Below are positions 47,559 to 57,716 of a DNA stretch of 64,000 bases, piece by piece (within the stretch, counting starts at the first letter, position 1; every line of letters starts with the position of its first letter). The DNA is from Pseudomonas cyclaminis (GTDB lineage: Bacteria > Pseudomonadota > Gammaproteobacteria > Pseudomonadales > Pseudomonadaceae). Below the pieces are notes generated by a model. That model was not told the DNA's origin. It worked only from the letters and a program-made list of their open reading frames with translations, and ran no database searches. The position numbers and the translations under genes are program-made. The stretch lies in NCBI RefSeq assembly GCF_015163715.1, contig NZ_JADDUM010000051.1:1-64000 (forward strand), written 5' to 3'.

Positions 47559-49520
47559 TCATACCCGGAAGGCTTTGACTGCGGTATTGAGCTGCCCACC
47601 CAGCACCAGCAGATGCTCTCCCTGGCTACGCCCTTGCCCGATCCGCAGCAAATTATCTTCACCCAATTGATGAATCCGCTCGCTGTTATCGCGAATCTCA
47701 CTCACCGCGCCACTCTGCTGCGCGGTCACATCGGCAATCCGCACAGCCGTGTCGGAAATGGTCTGGATCGCCCCGACGATTTCATCCAGCGCTCCGTCCG
47801 CCGCCTGGGCCTGCTGGGCGGTGGCTTCGGCGTGTTCGACCTGGGCGCGCATGCCTTCCACTGATTGGTGGGCCGCGTTTTGCAGGCCGGTGATCAAGCC
47901 CTGGATCTCGGCGGTGGCGCCGGCGGTGCGTTGGGCCAGGGTGCGTACTTCGTCGGCGACCACGGCAAATCCACGTCCGGCCTCGCCAGCGCGGGCGGCT
48001 TCGATGGCGGCGTTGAGGGCCAGCAGATTGGTCTGGTCGGCAATCGAGCGAATCACCGTGAGCACGCCGCCGATGGTGGCGGACTCTTCAGCAAGCTTCT
48101 CGATCATCTGTGCGTTTTGCTGCACTTCACCGACCAATGCATGCAAGCCGGTCAGGCTCAGGCCGATCACCCGCTGGCCGTGTTCCACCGCCTGGCCCGC
48201 GCTGCGGCTGGCGCCGGCGGCCTGGCTGGCATCGCCGGCTACTTGCTGGATGGTGGCTTCAAGTTCGCCCAGGGAATCGCGGATTTGCGCGGTGTCCCCG
48301 GCCTGGCGTTCGGCGCCGTCGTGCAGGCCGCTGCTCAGCTCGGCGAGGGCGCGGCTGCTGCCGGCCACTTCTTCGGCATTGCCGCGAATGGTGCCCACCA
48401 AGTCCACCAGGTAGGCGCGCAATCGATTGAGGGAGGCTTCGATGTCGCGCAGTTCGCGGTTGGTCTTGCCCAGTGCGATCGGTTGGCTGAAGTTGCCTTC
48501 GGCCCAGATCGACAAGGCGGGGGCCAGATTGGTCAGCACCCTCGCCAGGCGGCGTTGCAGGGTGTCGATCAGCAGCGCAATCAGCAGGATCAGGCCGATC
48601 ATCACCCCTTGCATCAGGCGGACTTCGCCTTGGATGAGGCCATGTTGCGCACGCACCACAGGCTCCAGACCGGCGATGGCCTGTTGCACGGCGTTGATCT
48701 TCAGGTGGGTACTGGCAGCCAGCTCGGTGCGTTGCTGGATCTGGTCGCGGGTGCGCTTGAGTTCGGCGGGGTAGCGGTTCAGCAGGCTGTTGAGTTCACG
48801 CTTGAGGTCGACGCCGGTGTCCTGGGCTTCGGTTTTTTCGCTGTTTTCCAGGCCCATCAGGGCGGAAAAGTCATCGGTATTGGATTCGGTGCTGGCTTTG
48901 ACGCCGAGCAACGGCAGTTGTCCCAGCACCTCGGCCTGGGCGCGGATATTGGCGACTTCGCGCTCAACATCATCGGCCAGTTCCGCACGCCCGCTGCTCA
49001 CCAGCTTGTCGCGGGCCAGGGACAACTTGCCCAGGTGCTGGGACGCGATCATCAGCGGTTGAAGGTAGCGCGCACCGTCTGGGGAATTGACGCCCGTGGC
49101 GTACTGGCTCAACTGGTCCAGGTTGGCGCCCAATTCGCGCTCCGCTTGCAGCAGCAAGGCTTGTGGGTCGCCGGCCAGCTTGCCGGCGGCCAGCAAGTCG
49201 GTCTTGCTGAAGGCGTCCAGGGCAGCCAGGCTGGGGCGCAGGTTTTGCGCCAGGTCAGCGGGCAGTTCATCCAGCTGTTGGCGCAGGTTTTCCAGGCTTT
49301 GGCTGGCGCTGCTCAGGCGGAGGGCGTCGCCGCTGGCCAGGTAATCGTCGATATTGCGCGCCGCCTGGTTCTGGAAGGTCTGGGACAACCCCAGGTAGCG
49401 CTCCATCAGCAGATATGGCCGTTCCAGCGCCCGTTGCGACCACCACAGCGTCGCCCCAAGTGCCAGGCACACGGCCACCAGAAGAAGGGTATTGAGATTG
49501 GTCAGCAGCTTCAGGCGCAT
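47559..49520 (-). CDS. Methyl-accepting chemotaxis protein
   Basis: A protein of about 653 residues. It has an N-terminal membrane helix ([23 protein letters not shown]), a long helical periplasmic region (to about residue 300), a second helix ([16 protein letters not shown]), a HAMP-like linker and a signalling domain. The conserved hairpin tip reads [43 protein letters not shown]. No C-terminal CheR-binding pentapeptide is seen. The ligand is unknown. The ATG at 49520 ([11 protein letters not shown]) is preferred to a TTG 12 bases upstream. Confidence 0.9.
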   Translation of the reverse strand: MRLKLLTNLNTLLLVAVCLALGATLWWSQRALERPYLLMERYLGLSQTFQNQAARNIDDYLASGDALRLSSASQSLENLRQQLDELPADLAQNLRPSLAALDAFSKTDLLAAGKLAGDPQALLLQAERELGANLDQLSQYATGVNSPDGARYLQPLMIASQHLGKLSLARDKLVSSGRAELADDVEREVANIRAQAEVLGQLPLLGVKASTESNTDDFSALMGLENSEKTEAQDTGVDLKRELNSLLNRYPAELKRTRDQIQQRTELAASTHLKINAVQQAIAGLEPVVRAQHGLIQGEVRLMQGVMIGLILLIALLIDTLQRRLARVLTNLAPALSIWAEGNFSQPIALGKTNRELRDIEASLNRLRAYLVDLVGTIRGNAEEVAGSSRALAELSSGLHDGAERQAGDTAQIRDSLGELEATIQQVAGDASQAAGASRSAGQAVEHGQRVIGLSLTGLHALVGEVQQNAQMIEKLAEESATIGGVLTVIRSIADQTNLLALNAAIEAARAGEAGRGFAVVADEVRTLAQRTAGATAEIQGLITGLQNAAHQSVEGMRAQVEHAEATAQQAQAADGALDEIVGAIQTISDTAVRIADVTAQQSGAVSEIRDNSERIHQLGEDNLLRIGQGRSQGEHLLVLGGQLNTAVKAFRV

Positions 49521-49573
49521 GCGTGGTTTCAACCGACAGCAAAAGGTAAGTGCCTGAAGTTATTGCGTTTTCG

Positions 49574-51242
49574 TTACAGCGTTATGACGGAATCAGTGGA
49601 TTCTGGTGAAAAGGTGGCACTTTGCTTTGACGCCCGTGCGGCTTGCACGCGATTGCGCCCGGCATGCTTGGCGCGATACAGCGCCTCGTCTGCCTGGGCC
49701 GCCATCATCAGGCTGTCGGAGCCGTCGCACAGCTCCACCAGCCCGGCGCTGAATGTGCACCACAAATCCTGGGGCTGTGCCGGGTAATGGATTTCGGCAA
49801 AGCGCCCACGGATTTCATCCAGCACCTTGCAGGCCGAATCCAGGTCGGTGTCGGGCATCACGATGGCGAATTCTTCACCGCCGTAGCGTCCGATAAAGTC
49901 GGTCTTGCGCAAACGCTGCTTGAGGAACAGTGCCAGGCTCTTGATCACACGGTCGCCCATGGGGTGGCCGTGGCTGTCATTGACCCGCTTGAAGTGGTCG
50001 ATATCAAGCATGGCAAAGCTCAACGGCTTGTTCTCGCGGCGTGCGCGGAAGCTGCAGTCTTCGAGCAATTGCAGGATATGGGTGTGATTGTACAGCCCGG
50101 TCAGGCTGTCGCGCACCATCCGTGCCTTGAGGTGGCGGGCGCGGGCGCGCGGTTGCGCACGGTGGTGATCAGGTGGCGCGGCTTGATGGGCTTGGTGAGG
50201 AAGTCGTCACCGCCTTCGCTCATCGCATCCAATTGCTTGTCCAGATCGTCCTCGGCCGACAGGTAGATGATCGGCACGCTCACATAACGGTCGTTATGGC
50301 GGATCACCTTGGCCAGTTCGGTGCCGGTGCAGGCGGGCATGTACATGTCGAGGATGATCAGGTCGGGCTGGAAGTCCGCCAGTTCGGCCATGGCTGGATG
50401 GGTTCGATCAAGGTGCGGGTGACGATCCCGGCGCTGTTGAGCAGCCGTTCGGTGTGCAGCGCCTGGGCCCGCGAGTCGTCGATGATCAGTACTTTATAGG
50501 GCTCGTACTGCGCGACGCAGGTCAGCACTTCGATTTTTTCCAGCAGGCTGGAGGCTTCCAGTGTGCCGGTCAGAAACTCCTGGCCACCGGCGCGCACGGC
50601 AGCCAGTCGGGTCGGGGTGTCGGTTTCGTGCAGGCTGAAAAACAACAGCGGCAGCTTTTGCTCCAGGCCTTCCTGGGCTTCGGCGGCGAGTTTGAGGCCC
50701 AGGCCTGCGCCGCAGAAGTCCACGTCCATCACGATCGCGGACGGCAGGCGCTCGGCCATGGACGCGCGAAACGCTGTGACGCTGTCCAGGGATTGGGCGC
50801 TCAGGCCAAAGAACTCCAGCTGCTTGGCCAGGCGCTCGGCGCGGTCGTGATCGGCGAGCATCACGTAGATCGGCTTGCGCATCGGCGGCAGGAAGGTTTG
50901 TTCCAGCTGGTCGCCTTGACGCAGGCCGGTGCGGGACAGGCGCTGCATCAAGCGGTTGAGCTCGGTGATCAACTGGCTGCTGAGGCGGCCACGGTTTTCA
51001 TCCACCGCTTTGAGCGATTCACCGATGTGGCGCGCCAACTGGCCGTGTTCGGGCTGTTCGAAACGCTCGGCAAAGCGCAGCAGGCGCAGATTGGCCTCGC
51101 TGAGCTCGGAGAGGTCGGCGCCTGACCATTCGCTGCGTTGCAGGCGCTGCCAGATCTCAAGAATTTGACGTGCCTGATGAATTACCCGCTGGGCAAAGTG
51201 CTGCTTGAGACGCTCACGGCTGGGGTCTTCTGGCTCGGTCAT
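49574..51242 (-). pseudogene. Two-receiver diguanylate cyclase, with two frameshifts
   Basis: Three consecutive frames compose one protein of about 556 residues. The first (from 51242) has a helical N-terminal domain resembling Hpt, a receiver-like domain (KPIYVMLADHDRAERLAKQL) and the start of a second receiver (YKVLIIDDSRAQALHTERLL). A missing base near 50394 shifts to the frame holding PDLIILDMYMP and DDFLTKPIKPR. Another near 50145 shifts to the GGDEF domain (MLDIDHFKRVNDSHGH, RYGGEEF). An RxxD inhibitory site (RKTD) lies five residues before GGEEF. If intact it makes cyclic di-GMP under phosphorelay control, in the PleD style. Each break is one base in a GC-rich context. Confidence 0.87.
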
Positions 51243-51541
51243 ATCCTGACTACTAGTAAGGGTGCATGCTGAGGTCGAACTGATGGCTCTATGCTAGCAC
51301 CTCTTTTCAATGGGATGAGTGTCATATGTCAATTAACTGTACGTCTGCGCGATTCAGTTAATGACCTGACGGTCGCGCAGCGTAAAAAGCGTCCATCCTT
51401 TATAGTCCAGCGCCACTCCTGCGCCAGTTTGGTGAAAACCCCCGCACCGGCGGGCACGATGGGGTAGGGTTGTGGTCGGAGTGTTTGAACGCACGCCGTC
51501 AATTGAAGTGCATGAACTCAAGTGATTGAAAGGATATCGCC
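51243..51541. other. 299-bp divergent intergenic region
   Basis: It lies between the diguanylate cyclase gene (minus) and the DUF2333 gene (plus). It contains a perfect 8-bp inverted repeat, ATTAACTG (51332-51339) and CAGTTAAT (51355-51362), with a 15-bp spacer, a possible operator, and a TATAGT at 51401. No gene is seen. Confidence 0.45.
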
Positions 51542-52609
51542 ATGCTGGACTGGAAAAACCGTGCAGGCAGTGCCAAAGGCCCCGCCCCTGAGCCCAAGTC
51601 GGCCAACCGCAGCTATTTTCGTACCCTGCTGATGAGCCGGGCGCTGCTCAGCGTGCTTGGCCTGTACCTGTTGGTCACCGGTGCCCTGGGTTGGTACTGG
51701 AGCGAAGAGCCGGCGCTGTTCCCGGTCCAGCAGAACGCGCAAATTGCTGCCGAGAAAGAAGGCAAGCAGATGGTGGTGGGCTACACCACCGTTGAAACCC
51801 TCAAGACCGTGGTCGGCACGTTGCTGAATAAACCCGGTGGCTACATTTCCAACGACCGTTTCCCTCCTGGCTTGTGGATGGACAACATGCCGAGCTGGGA
51901 ATACGGCGTGCTGGTGCAGGTGCGCGACCTGACCCGTGCCTTGCGTAAAGACTTCGCCCGGTCCCAGTCGCAATCGGCCGAAGACGCCGACTTGGCCAAG
52001 GCCGAGCCGCGTTTCAACTTCGACAACAAGAGCTGGGTGCTGCCATCGAGCGAGTCGGAGTACCAGGAAGGCATCAACTCCTTGAGCCGCTACGAAGCAC
52101 GCTTGTCCGACCCCAACCAGCGCGGCGCGCTGTTTTATGCGCGTGCCGACAACCTGAACAACTGGCTGGGCGATGTCGCTACCCGCCTGGGTTCACTGTC
52201 GCAACGCCTGTCGGCCAGTGTAGGCCGGGTCAAATTGAACACGGCACTGAAAACCGAGGCCCTGGCGCCGGGTGAAGTGCCGCAGGTCGATGAAGAAGTG
52301 GTGGAAACCCCATGGATGCAGATCGACAACGTGTTCTACGAAGCCCGTGGCCAGGCGTGGGCGCTGTCCCATCTGCTGCGCGCCATCGAAGTCGACTTCG
52401 CCGACGTACTGGCCAAGAAAAACGCCACGGTCAGCGTGCGTCAGATCATCCGTGAGCTGGAAGCCTCGCAAGAGCCTGTGTGGAGCCCGATGATCCTCAA
52501 CGGCAGCGGCTTTGGCGTACTGGCAAACCACTCGCTGGTGATGGCCAACTACATCTCGCGGGCCAACGCAGCGGTGATCGATTTGCGTCAGTTGCTTAAC
52601 CAGGGTTGA
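51542..52609 (+). CDS. DUF2333 family protein
   Basis: A 355-residue protein with one N-terminal transmembrane helix (about residues 33-52) after a basic, Pro- and Ala-rich cytoplasmic start. A large periplasmic domain follows, with PGGYISNDRFPPGLWMDNMPSWEYGVLVQVRDL and WMQIDNVFYEARGQAWALSHLLRAIEVDF, characteristic of DUF2333. The function is unknown. The TGA overlaps the next start, so it is coupled to the Nudix gene. Confidence 0.88.
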   Translation: MLDWKNRAGSAKGPAPEPKSANRSYFRTLLMSRALLSVLGLYLLVTGALGWYWSEEPALFPVQQNAQIAAEKEGKQMVVGYTTVETLKTVVGTLLNKPGGYISNDRFPPGLWMDNMPSWEYGVLVQVRDLTRALRKDFARSQSQSAEDADLAKAEPRFNFDNKSWVLPSSESEYQEGINSLSRYEARLSDPNQRGALFYARADNLNNWLGDVATRLGSLSQRLSASVGRVKLNTALKTEALAPGEVPQVDEEVVETPWMQIDNVFYEARGQAWALSHLLRAIEVDFADVLAKKNATVSVRQIIRELEASQEPVWSPMILNGSGFGVLANHSLVMANYISRANAAVIDLRQLLNQG

Positions 52610-53148
52610 TGATGGACGCCACTCAACAGGAGGCCGCGCACCGTGCGGCTTCCGATGCAGAACTGATCTGTTGGGTCGACGAGCAGGACAATCTGCTCGG
52701 CAGCCTCGTCAGGTCCGACCTTCGCCAGCGCGGCCTGATCGGCCGCTGCACCTTTATCTTCCTGTTCAACTGCGCCGGTGAGCTGTGTGTGCACCGGCGC
52801 ACGTTGAGCAAAGCCATGTACCCGGGGTTCTGGGACACGGCGGCGGGCGGCATGGTGGCGGCCGGGGAGAGTTATGCCGAATCCGCAGCGCGTGAGCTGG
52901 AGGAAGAACTAGGCGTGGGCGGGGTGGAACTGGTCGAGCATGACCATTTCTACTTCGAGGATGGTAACAACCGGCTCTGGTGCAGATCCTATTCCGCCGT
53001 GTGGGATGGCCCCCTGCGTCTGCAGCCCGAAGAAGTCATGGAAGCGCGCTTTTTGCCCATCGGGATTGTCCTGCAGGAGGCCAAACAAAAGCCCTACTGC
53101 CCGGACGCCCAGGAGGGCTTGCGCCGCTATCTGGCCTCACGTCGCTAA
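52609..53148 (+). CDS. Nudix hydrolase (YfcD-like)
   Basis: A 179-residue Nudix enzyme. The Nudix box is complete, running from GGMVAAGESYAESAAREL to EEELGV, and includes the metal-binding glutamates. The N-terminal part (ICWVDEQDNLLGSLVRSDLRQRGLIGRCTFIFLFN) and RRTLSKAMYPGFWDTAAGG resemble the YfcD/isopentenyl-diphosphate-isomerase-like branch. The substrate is unknown. The start could be the ATG at 52609 or the next ATG at 52612. Confidence 0.88.
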   Translation: MMDATQQEAAHRAASDAELICWVDEQDNLLGSLVRSDLRQRGLIGRCTFIFLFNCAGELCVHRRTLSKAMYPGFWDTAAGGMVAAGESYAESAARELEEELGVGGVELVEHDHFYFEDGNNRLWCRSYSAVWDGPLRLQPEEVMEARFLPIGIVLQEAKQKPYCPDAQEGLRRYLASRR

Positions 53149-53327
53149 AGTTGCATAAATTGGCGCCATTTGGCCCTTAGCAAGTTGGCTTTTTGCCGTT
53201 ACACTGCGCGACTTTTCACCCGAGCCGCCTTGGCGGTTCGGTAGCGCTGCCCCTGCCTGAGTGGGGCTTCGCGGTCGGTCGTGCATGAGCGCGCCGATCA
53301 GTCTTCATCCTCCCAAGAGGATTGCCG

Positions 53328-53699
53328 GTGGCCAAAAAAGCCGCATCCTTCGCCGCCCTTGGTGGCCTGGTATTTTCCACCGACGCAGGTCGACACTGCC
53401 CGGACTGTCGTCAGCCCGTGGATTCGTGTACCTGCAAACACACCCTGATTCCTGAAGGCGACGGTATTGCCCGCGTGCGACGCGAGAGCAAGGGCCGTGG
53501 CGGCAAGACGGTGACGACTATCACCGGCGTGCCCCTGGCTGAAGATGCGCTCAAGGAACTGGCCACCGCGCTGAAAAAGCGTTGTGGCACCGGTGGCGCT
53601 TTGAAAGACGGTGTCATCGAGATCCAGGGCGATCACGTCGAACTGCTGTTGGCCGAGCTGATCAAGCTCGGTTACAAGGCCAAGAAGTCCGGCGGCTGA
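53328..53699 (+). CDS. yciH: Translation initiation factor SUI1 homologue YciH
   Basis: A 123-residue protein of the eIF1/SUI1 fold. The N-terminal part has four cysteines in a zinc-ribbon-like arrangement (CPDCRQPVDSCTC). The core follows with RVRRESKGRGGKTVTTITGVPL and GTGGALKDGVIEIQGDHVELLLAEL. In bacteria YciH influences start-site fidelity. The start is a GTG at 53328 (VAKKAASFAALGG), seven bases after aagagg; a TTG at 53322 is less well placed. Confidence 0.92.
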   Translation: MAKKAASFAALGGLVFSTDAGRHCPDCRQPVDSCTCKHTLIPEGDGIARVRRESKGRGGKTVTTITGVPLAEDALKELATALKKRCGTGGALKDGVIEIQGDHVELLLAELIKLGYKAKKSGG

Positions 53700-53788
53700 C
53701 AGCCTCTTCCCAACCTGTGTCTAAACTCTGTCCTGCGAGTGGGGTCTACCTTTCTTACAGGCAAATCGTCATTTTCATTCTTTAGACT

Positions 53789-53814
53789 GCGCCAGCCTCC
53801 GTGAGAGGTGGCGC
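53789..53814 (+). promoter_or_regulatory. Hairpin in the speA leader
   Basis: Paired segments GCGCCA/TGGCGC and CCTC/GAGG with a single bulged G and loop CGTGA. It ends 27 bases before the speA ATG. It might be a yciH terminator (little T follows) or a translational control element. Confidence 0.5.
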
Positions 53815-53841
53815 CTTCGCCTTCATTTATAGGGGACTTCA

Positions 53842-55755
53842 ATGTCCGTACGACGCACACGCAAAGACGATGGCAGCCAATGGACAGTTGCGGACAGCCG
53901 CAGTGTTTACGGGATCCGCCATTGGGGGGCCGGGTATTTCGCGATCAATGACGCCGGTCGCGTTGAAGTCCGTCCGAACGGCCCGAACAGCACGCCTGTC
54001 GACCTTTACGAACAAGTCGACCAGTTGCGCAAAAGCGGCCTGTCGTTGCCGTTGCTGGTGCGCTTCCCTGACATTCTGCAAGACCGTGTACGCCAGCTGA
54101 CCGGCGCCTTTGACGCCAATATCGAGCGCCTGGAGTACCAGAGCAAGTACACCGCGCTGTACCCGATCAAGGTGAACCAGCAGGAAGCGGTGATCGAGAA
54201 CATCATCGCCACCCAGAACGTCTCCATCGGCCTCGAAGCGGGCTCCAAGCCTGAGCTGCTGGCCGTGCTGGCCCTGGCGCCGAAGGGCGGCACCATCGTC
54301 TGCAACGGTTACAAAGACCGTGAGTTCATCCGCCTCGCGCTGATGGGCCAGAAGCTCGGCCACAACGTGTTTATCGTGATCGAGAAAGAATCCGAAGTCG
54401 GCCTGGTGATCGAAGAGGCTGCCAGCCTCAAGGTCAAGCCACAGGTCGGCCTGCGTGTACGGTTGTCGTCCCTGGCGTCGAGCAAGTGGGCGGACACCGG
54501 TGGCGAGAAGTCCAAGTTCGGTTTGTCGGCGGCGCAACTGTTGTCCGTGGTCGAGCGCTTCCGCGCCGCAGGCCTGGACCAGGGCATCCGGTTGCTGCAC
54601 TTCCACATGGGTTCGCAGATCGCCAACCTGGCCGATTACCAGCACGGGTTCAAGGAAGCCATTCGTTACTACGGCGAACTGCGCAACCTCGGCCTGCCGG
54701 TGGATCACATCGACGTCGGCGGTGGCCTGGGCGTGGACTACGACGGTACGCACTCGCGTAACGCCAGTTCCATCAACTACGACATGGACGACTACGCCGG
54801 TGTGGTCGTGGGCATGCTCAAGGAATTCTGCGACGCGCAGAGCCTGCCGCACCCGAATATCTTCTCCGAAAGCGGCCGTTCCCTGACCGCCCACCACGCC
54901 ATGCTGGTGGTGCAAGTCACTGACGTCGAGAAACACAACGACGAAATCCCGACCATCGAAAACAAGGAAAGCCTGCCGGAAACCGTGCAGTGGCTGGTGG
55001 ACCTGCTGGGCCCGACCGACATCGAGATGGTCACCGAAACCTACTGGCGCGCAACTCACTACATGAGCGACGTGGCCACCCAGTACGCCGATGGCAAGCT
55101 GACCCTGGCCGAAAAAGCCCTGGCCGAACAGTGCTACTTCGCCGTGTGCCGCCGCCTGCACAACTCGTTGAAAGCCCGCCAGCGCTCGCACCGCCAAGTG
55201 CTGGACGAACTCAACGACAAGCTGGCCGACAAGTACATCTGCAACTTCTCGGTGTTCCAGAGCCTGCCGGACACCTGGGCCATCGGCCAGGTTTTGCCGA
55301 TCCTGCCGCTGCACCGCCTCGACGAAGAGCCGCTGCGCCGCGCCGTGCTGCAAGACCTGACCTGCGACTCCGACGGCAAGATCAAGCAATACGTCGACGA
55401 GCAGAGCATCGAGACCAGCCTGCCGGTACACGCCCTGAACGAAGGTGAAGATTACCTGCTGGGCATCTTCCTGGTGGGGGCTTACCAGGAAATCCTCGGT
55501 GACATGCACAACCTGTTCGGCGACACCGACTCGGTGAACATCTACCAGCGTGAAGACGGTTCGGTGTACAGCGCCGGGATCGAGACCCACGACACCATCG
55601 AAGACATGCTGCGCTACGTGCACCTGTCGCCGGAGGAGTTGATGACGCACTACCGCGACAAGTGTGCGAGCGCGAAGATCTCGGCGTCGGAACGCACCCA
55701 GTTCCTGGACGCCTTGCGCCTGGGGCTGACGCGCTCCTCGTACCTGTCCTCGTAA
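53842..55755 (+). CDS. speA: Biosynthetic arginine decarboxylase
   Basis: A 637-residue fold-type III PLP enzyme. The PLP lysine is K110 in [17 protein letters not shown]. Other family segments are [40 protein letters not shown] and [16 protein letters not shown]. It converts arginine to agmatine, the entry to putrescine and spermidine synthesis. The length matches the family. The ATG at 53842 follows tataggggacttca. Confidence 0.96.
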   Translation: MSVRRTRKDDGSQWTVADSRSVYGIRHWGAGYFAINDAGRVEVRPNGPNSTPVDLYEQVDQLRKSGLSLPLLVRFPDILQDRVRQLTGAFDANIERLEYQSKYTALYPIKVNQQEAVIENIIATQNVSIGLEAGSKPELLAVLALAPKGGTIVCNGYKDREFIRLALMGQKLGHNVFIVIEKESEVGLVIEEAASLKVKPQVGLRVRLSSLASSKWADTGGEKSKFGLSAAQLLSVVERFRAAGLDQGIRLLHFHMGSQIANLADYQHGFKEAIRYYGELRNLGLPVDHIDVGGGLGVDYDGTHSRNASSINYDMDDYAGVVVGMLKEFCDAQSLPHPNIFSESGRSLTAHHAMLVVQVTDVEKHNDEIPTIENKESLPETVQWLVDLLGPTDIEMVTETYWRATHYMSDVATQYADGKLTLAEKALAEQCYFAVCRRLHNSLKARQRSHRQVLDELNDKLADKYICNFSVFQSLPDTWAIGQVLPILPLHRLDEEPLRRAVLQDLTCDSDGKIKQYVDEQSIETSLPVHALNEGEDYLLGIFLVGAYQEILGDMHNLFGDTDSVNIYQREDGSVYSAGIETHDTIEDMLRYVHLSPEELMTHYRDKCASAKISASERTQFLDALRLGLTRSSYLSS

Positions 55756-55772
55756 GCTGAGCTGACACAAAT

Positions 55773-55815
55773 CCAACTGTGGGAGGTGCGGTGCGATGCC
55801 CCCTCCCACAGTTGG
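55773..55815. repeat. REP-like palindrome after speA
   Basis: Outer arms CCAACTGTGGGAGG and CCTCCCACAGTTGG are perfect inverted copies of 14 bases around a short, diverged core. It probably also serves as the 3' end of the speA message. Confidence 0.85.
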
Positions 55816-55852
55816 AACGCTGCCATTGCTGAGGTTGTGTGGGGGCTGAACG

Positions 55853-56716
55853 ATGTCGCGCAAATGGCTGCAAGTGTTCACCCTGGCAATGGCTGCTTTG
55901 ATGGCGGCCTGCTCGCCGATCAAAGTGCTCAATGCACTGACACCCGGCGACACCTTCACCAAGACTTCCGCCATCGCCTACGGCGACGATCCCCGCCAGA
56001 AGCTTGATATCTACCGCCCGCTTCCTGCCATTTCAAACGCCCCCGTGGTGGTGTTTTTCTACGGCGGCAGCTGGAACAACGGCAGCAAGGACGACTACGC
56101 TTTCGTCGGCGAAGCCCTGGCTTCACGGGGCATGGTGGTGGTGATCGCAGACTACCGGCTCTACCCGCAAGTGCGTTACCCCGCCTTTCTCCAGGACGGC
56201 GCCAAAGCGGTGGCCTGGACTTATCACCATGGCGCTGAATACGGCGCCGATCCCAAGCAGCTTTACGTGATGGGCCATAGCTCCGGCGCTTATAACGCCT
56301 CGATGCTGGCGTTGGATGGGCGTTGGCTCAATGCAGTGGGCTTGGCACCCTCGATCTTCAAAGGCTGGATCGGCCTGGCCGGGCCTTATGACTTCTTGCC
56401 GATTGAAAACCCAGACGTGAAGCCGGTGTTCTTCTTTCCGGACTCACCGCCGGAATCGCAGCCGATCAACCACGTCAGCCGTGACGCGCCGCCAAGCCTG
56501 TTGATTGCCTCGACCGATGACACGCTCGTGAACCCCACCCGCAACACGGGAGGGTTAGCGAAAAAACTGCGGGAAGCGGGTGCGCAGGTTGAGGTGTTGT
56601 ATTTCACCCGAACCGGCCATGCGACATTGGTGGCGTCTATCGCCAAGCCTTTGCGCTGGTTGGCGCCAGTGCTGGATAGGGTGACGGGGTTTATCGAGTC
56701 CACCTCCGGCCGATAG
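55853..56716 (+). CDS. Lipoprotein alpha/beta hydrolase (esterase-like)
   Basis: A 287-residue protein with a lipoprotein signal (MSRKWLQVFTLAMAALMAAC, C20). The hydrolase core has VVVFFYGGSWNNGSKDDY (oxyanion region near 66-82), ADYRLYPQVRYPAFLQD, nucleophile motif GHSSGA (S143), an acid in TDDTLVNP and a histidine in TRTGHATLV. The pattern is that of the BD-FAE/carboxylesterase type with an HGG-like motif changed to YGG. Cell-envelope location is expected. The substrate is unknown. Confidence 0.87.
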   Translation: MSRKWLQVFTLAMAALMAACSPIKVLNALTPGDTFTKTSAIAYGDDPRQKLDIYRPLPAISNAPVVVFFYGGSWNNGSKDDYAFVGEALASRGMVVVIADYRLYPQVRYPAFLQDGAKAVAWTYHHGAEYGADPKQLYVMGHSSGAYNASMLALDGRWLNAVGLAPSIFKGWIGLAGPYDFLPIENPDVKPVFFFPDSPPESQPINHVSRDAPPSLLIASTDDTLVNPTRNTGGLAKKLREAGAQVEVLYFTRTGHATLVASIAKPLRWLAPVLDRVTGFIESTSGR

Positions 56717-56737
56717 CCTGGGCCGGCATGGGCTTGG

Positions 56738-57046
56738 TCAGTAGACGTCAACGCAGTGCGCCACCGGGCAGGTTCCCTGGTTGTATTTCAGACCCAGTTG
56801 GTCAATGGTTCCTACGCTGTTCGGACGCGCTATGGTGATATCCCAACTGTTTATTTGCAGATCAAGCGATGCTCCTGAGGCGAGCGGGTGTGGCTGAGTG
56901 CCTTGCATAACGATTAGAGCGAACGCCGTCTTGTTTGCGATCCGCTGCACGCCTGCGATGTTGCTCGGGCCTTGACCACTGGTGCATCCGGCGAGCATGG
57001 CCAGCGTGCAAGCCGCGGCAATCCAAAGGTTTTTTGTGATGTTCAT
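56738..57046 (-). CDS. Small lipoprotein with a C-terminal cysteine pair (paralogue A)
   Basis: A 102-residue protein. The signal MNITKNLWIAAACTLAMLAGC has lipobox LAGC. The mature part contains NKTAFALIVMQGTQPHPLASGASLDL and ends GTCPVAHCVDVY, a C-x5-C-like pair that could form a disulfide. It shares the pattern N-N/K-S/T-x-F ... Q-x-G ... and two late cysteines with the gene at 57243, so the two look like diverged paralogues. A lux-box-like palindrome lies 70 bp upstream. I do not recognise a named family. Confidence 0.7.
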   Translation of the reverse strand: MNITKNLWIAAACTLAMLAGCTSGQGPSNIAGVQRIANKTAFALIVMQGTQPHPLASGASLDLQINSWDITIARPNSVGTIDQLGLKYNQGTCPVAHCVDVY

Positions 57047-57115
57047 ATCCAACTCTCCATGCATAAATGAAAGGGTAGTGTCATGTCCATTCAATGCTTG
57101 GATTGCCAGTTTGTA

Positions 57116-57135
57116 ACCTGTCAGAACTAACAGGT
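57116..57135 (-). promoter_or_regulatory. Lux-box-like palindrome upstream of paralogue A
   Basis: On the minus strand the sequence is ACCTGTTAGTTCTGACAGGT, with ends identical to the classic LuxR box (ACCTGT...ACAGGT). A TTGAAT hexamer lies 21 bp further downstream (57094-57089), where a -10 would fall if the box were centred near -43. Confidence 0.6.
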
Positions 57136-57242
57136 GGGGCACTCAGCGCCGCTATCGAACCATTGATTCGGTCGTTTGATCCGCCCGGCGATATGCCCAG
57201 CGGAGGCGCGCAAAGCCTTGCCGGGCAGGGCGCCCACGTTAT

Positions 57243-57620
57243 TTACGGTTGTTCGGCGCCTTGGACAATCAGGCAATACTGGGTATTGCACTTGGTGTTG
57301 GTGCCCACCAGTGACGCAAATTTAAACCCGCTATTTGGGGACACGGGGGAGACGGTCACGCTGTAGCGATTGTCCAGGCGCGTACGGCCCTTGGGCTCCA
57401 GGAGGGTTTTCTTGCCTTGTTGTATTGCGTAGACCTGGAAGTCGCTGTTATTCCAAACCTCTATCATCGTTAACAAGGCTGGGTCTGGGGTAACGGACGG
57501 CGCTTGTGTCGGGGGAATCTCGACTTGCCCGTCCGGCACGTTGAGGCTGTCAGCAATGGCCGTCGAGATGAACGCGCCGGTCATCAAGGCGGCGAGGCAG
57601 AAGTGGCTTTGAATGCTCAT
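57243..57620 (-). CDS. Small exported protein with a C-terminal cysteine pair (paralogue B)
   Basis: A 125-residue protein with signal peptide MSIQSHFCLAALMTGAFISTAIA, probably cut by signal peptidase I. The mature part is Pro-rich at first (VEIPPTQAPSVTPDPALL). It continues IEVWNNSDFQVYAIQQGKKTLLEPKGRTRLDNRYSVTVSP and ends with TKCNTQYCLIVQ. It resembles the neighbouring gene at 56738 but is not a lipoprotein. A lux-box-like palindrome lies 97 bp upstream, across the stop of the MATE gene. The function is unknown. Confidence 0.7.
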   Translation of the reverse strand: MSIQSHFCLAALMTGAFISTAIADSLNVPDGQVEIPPTQAPSVTPDPALLTMIEVWNNSDFQVYAIQQGKKTLLEPKGRTRLDNRYSVTVSPVSPNSGFKFASLVGTNTKCNTQYCLIVQGAEQP

Positions 57621-57716
57621 GTGCAGGCGTCCGAGGTTCAAAAAAAGATAAGGGCATCTGGAATGACTTGTCTTCAGGGCCCACCTGTTATTTAACGCCG
57701 GGGACGGGCACTTGTA

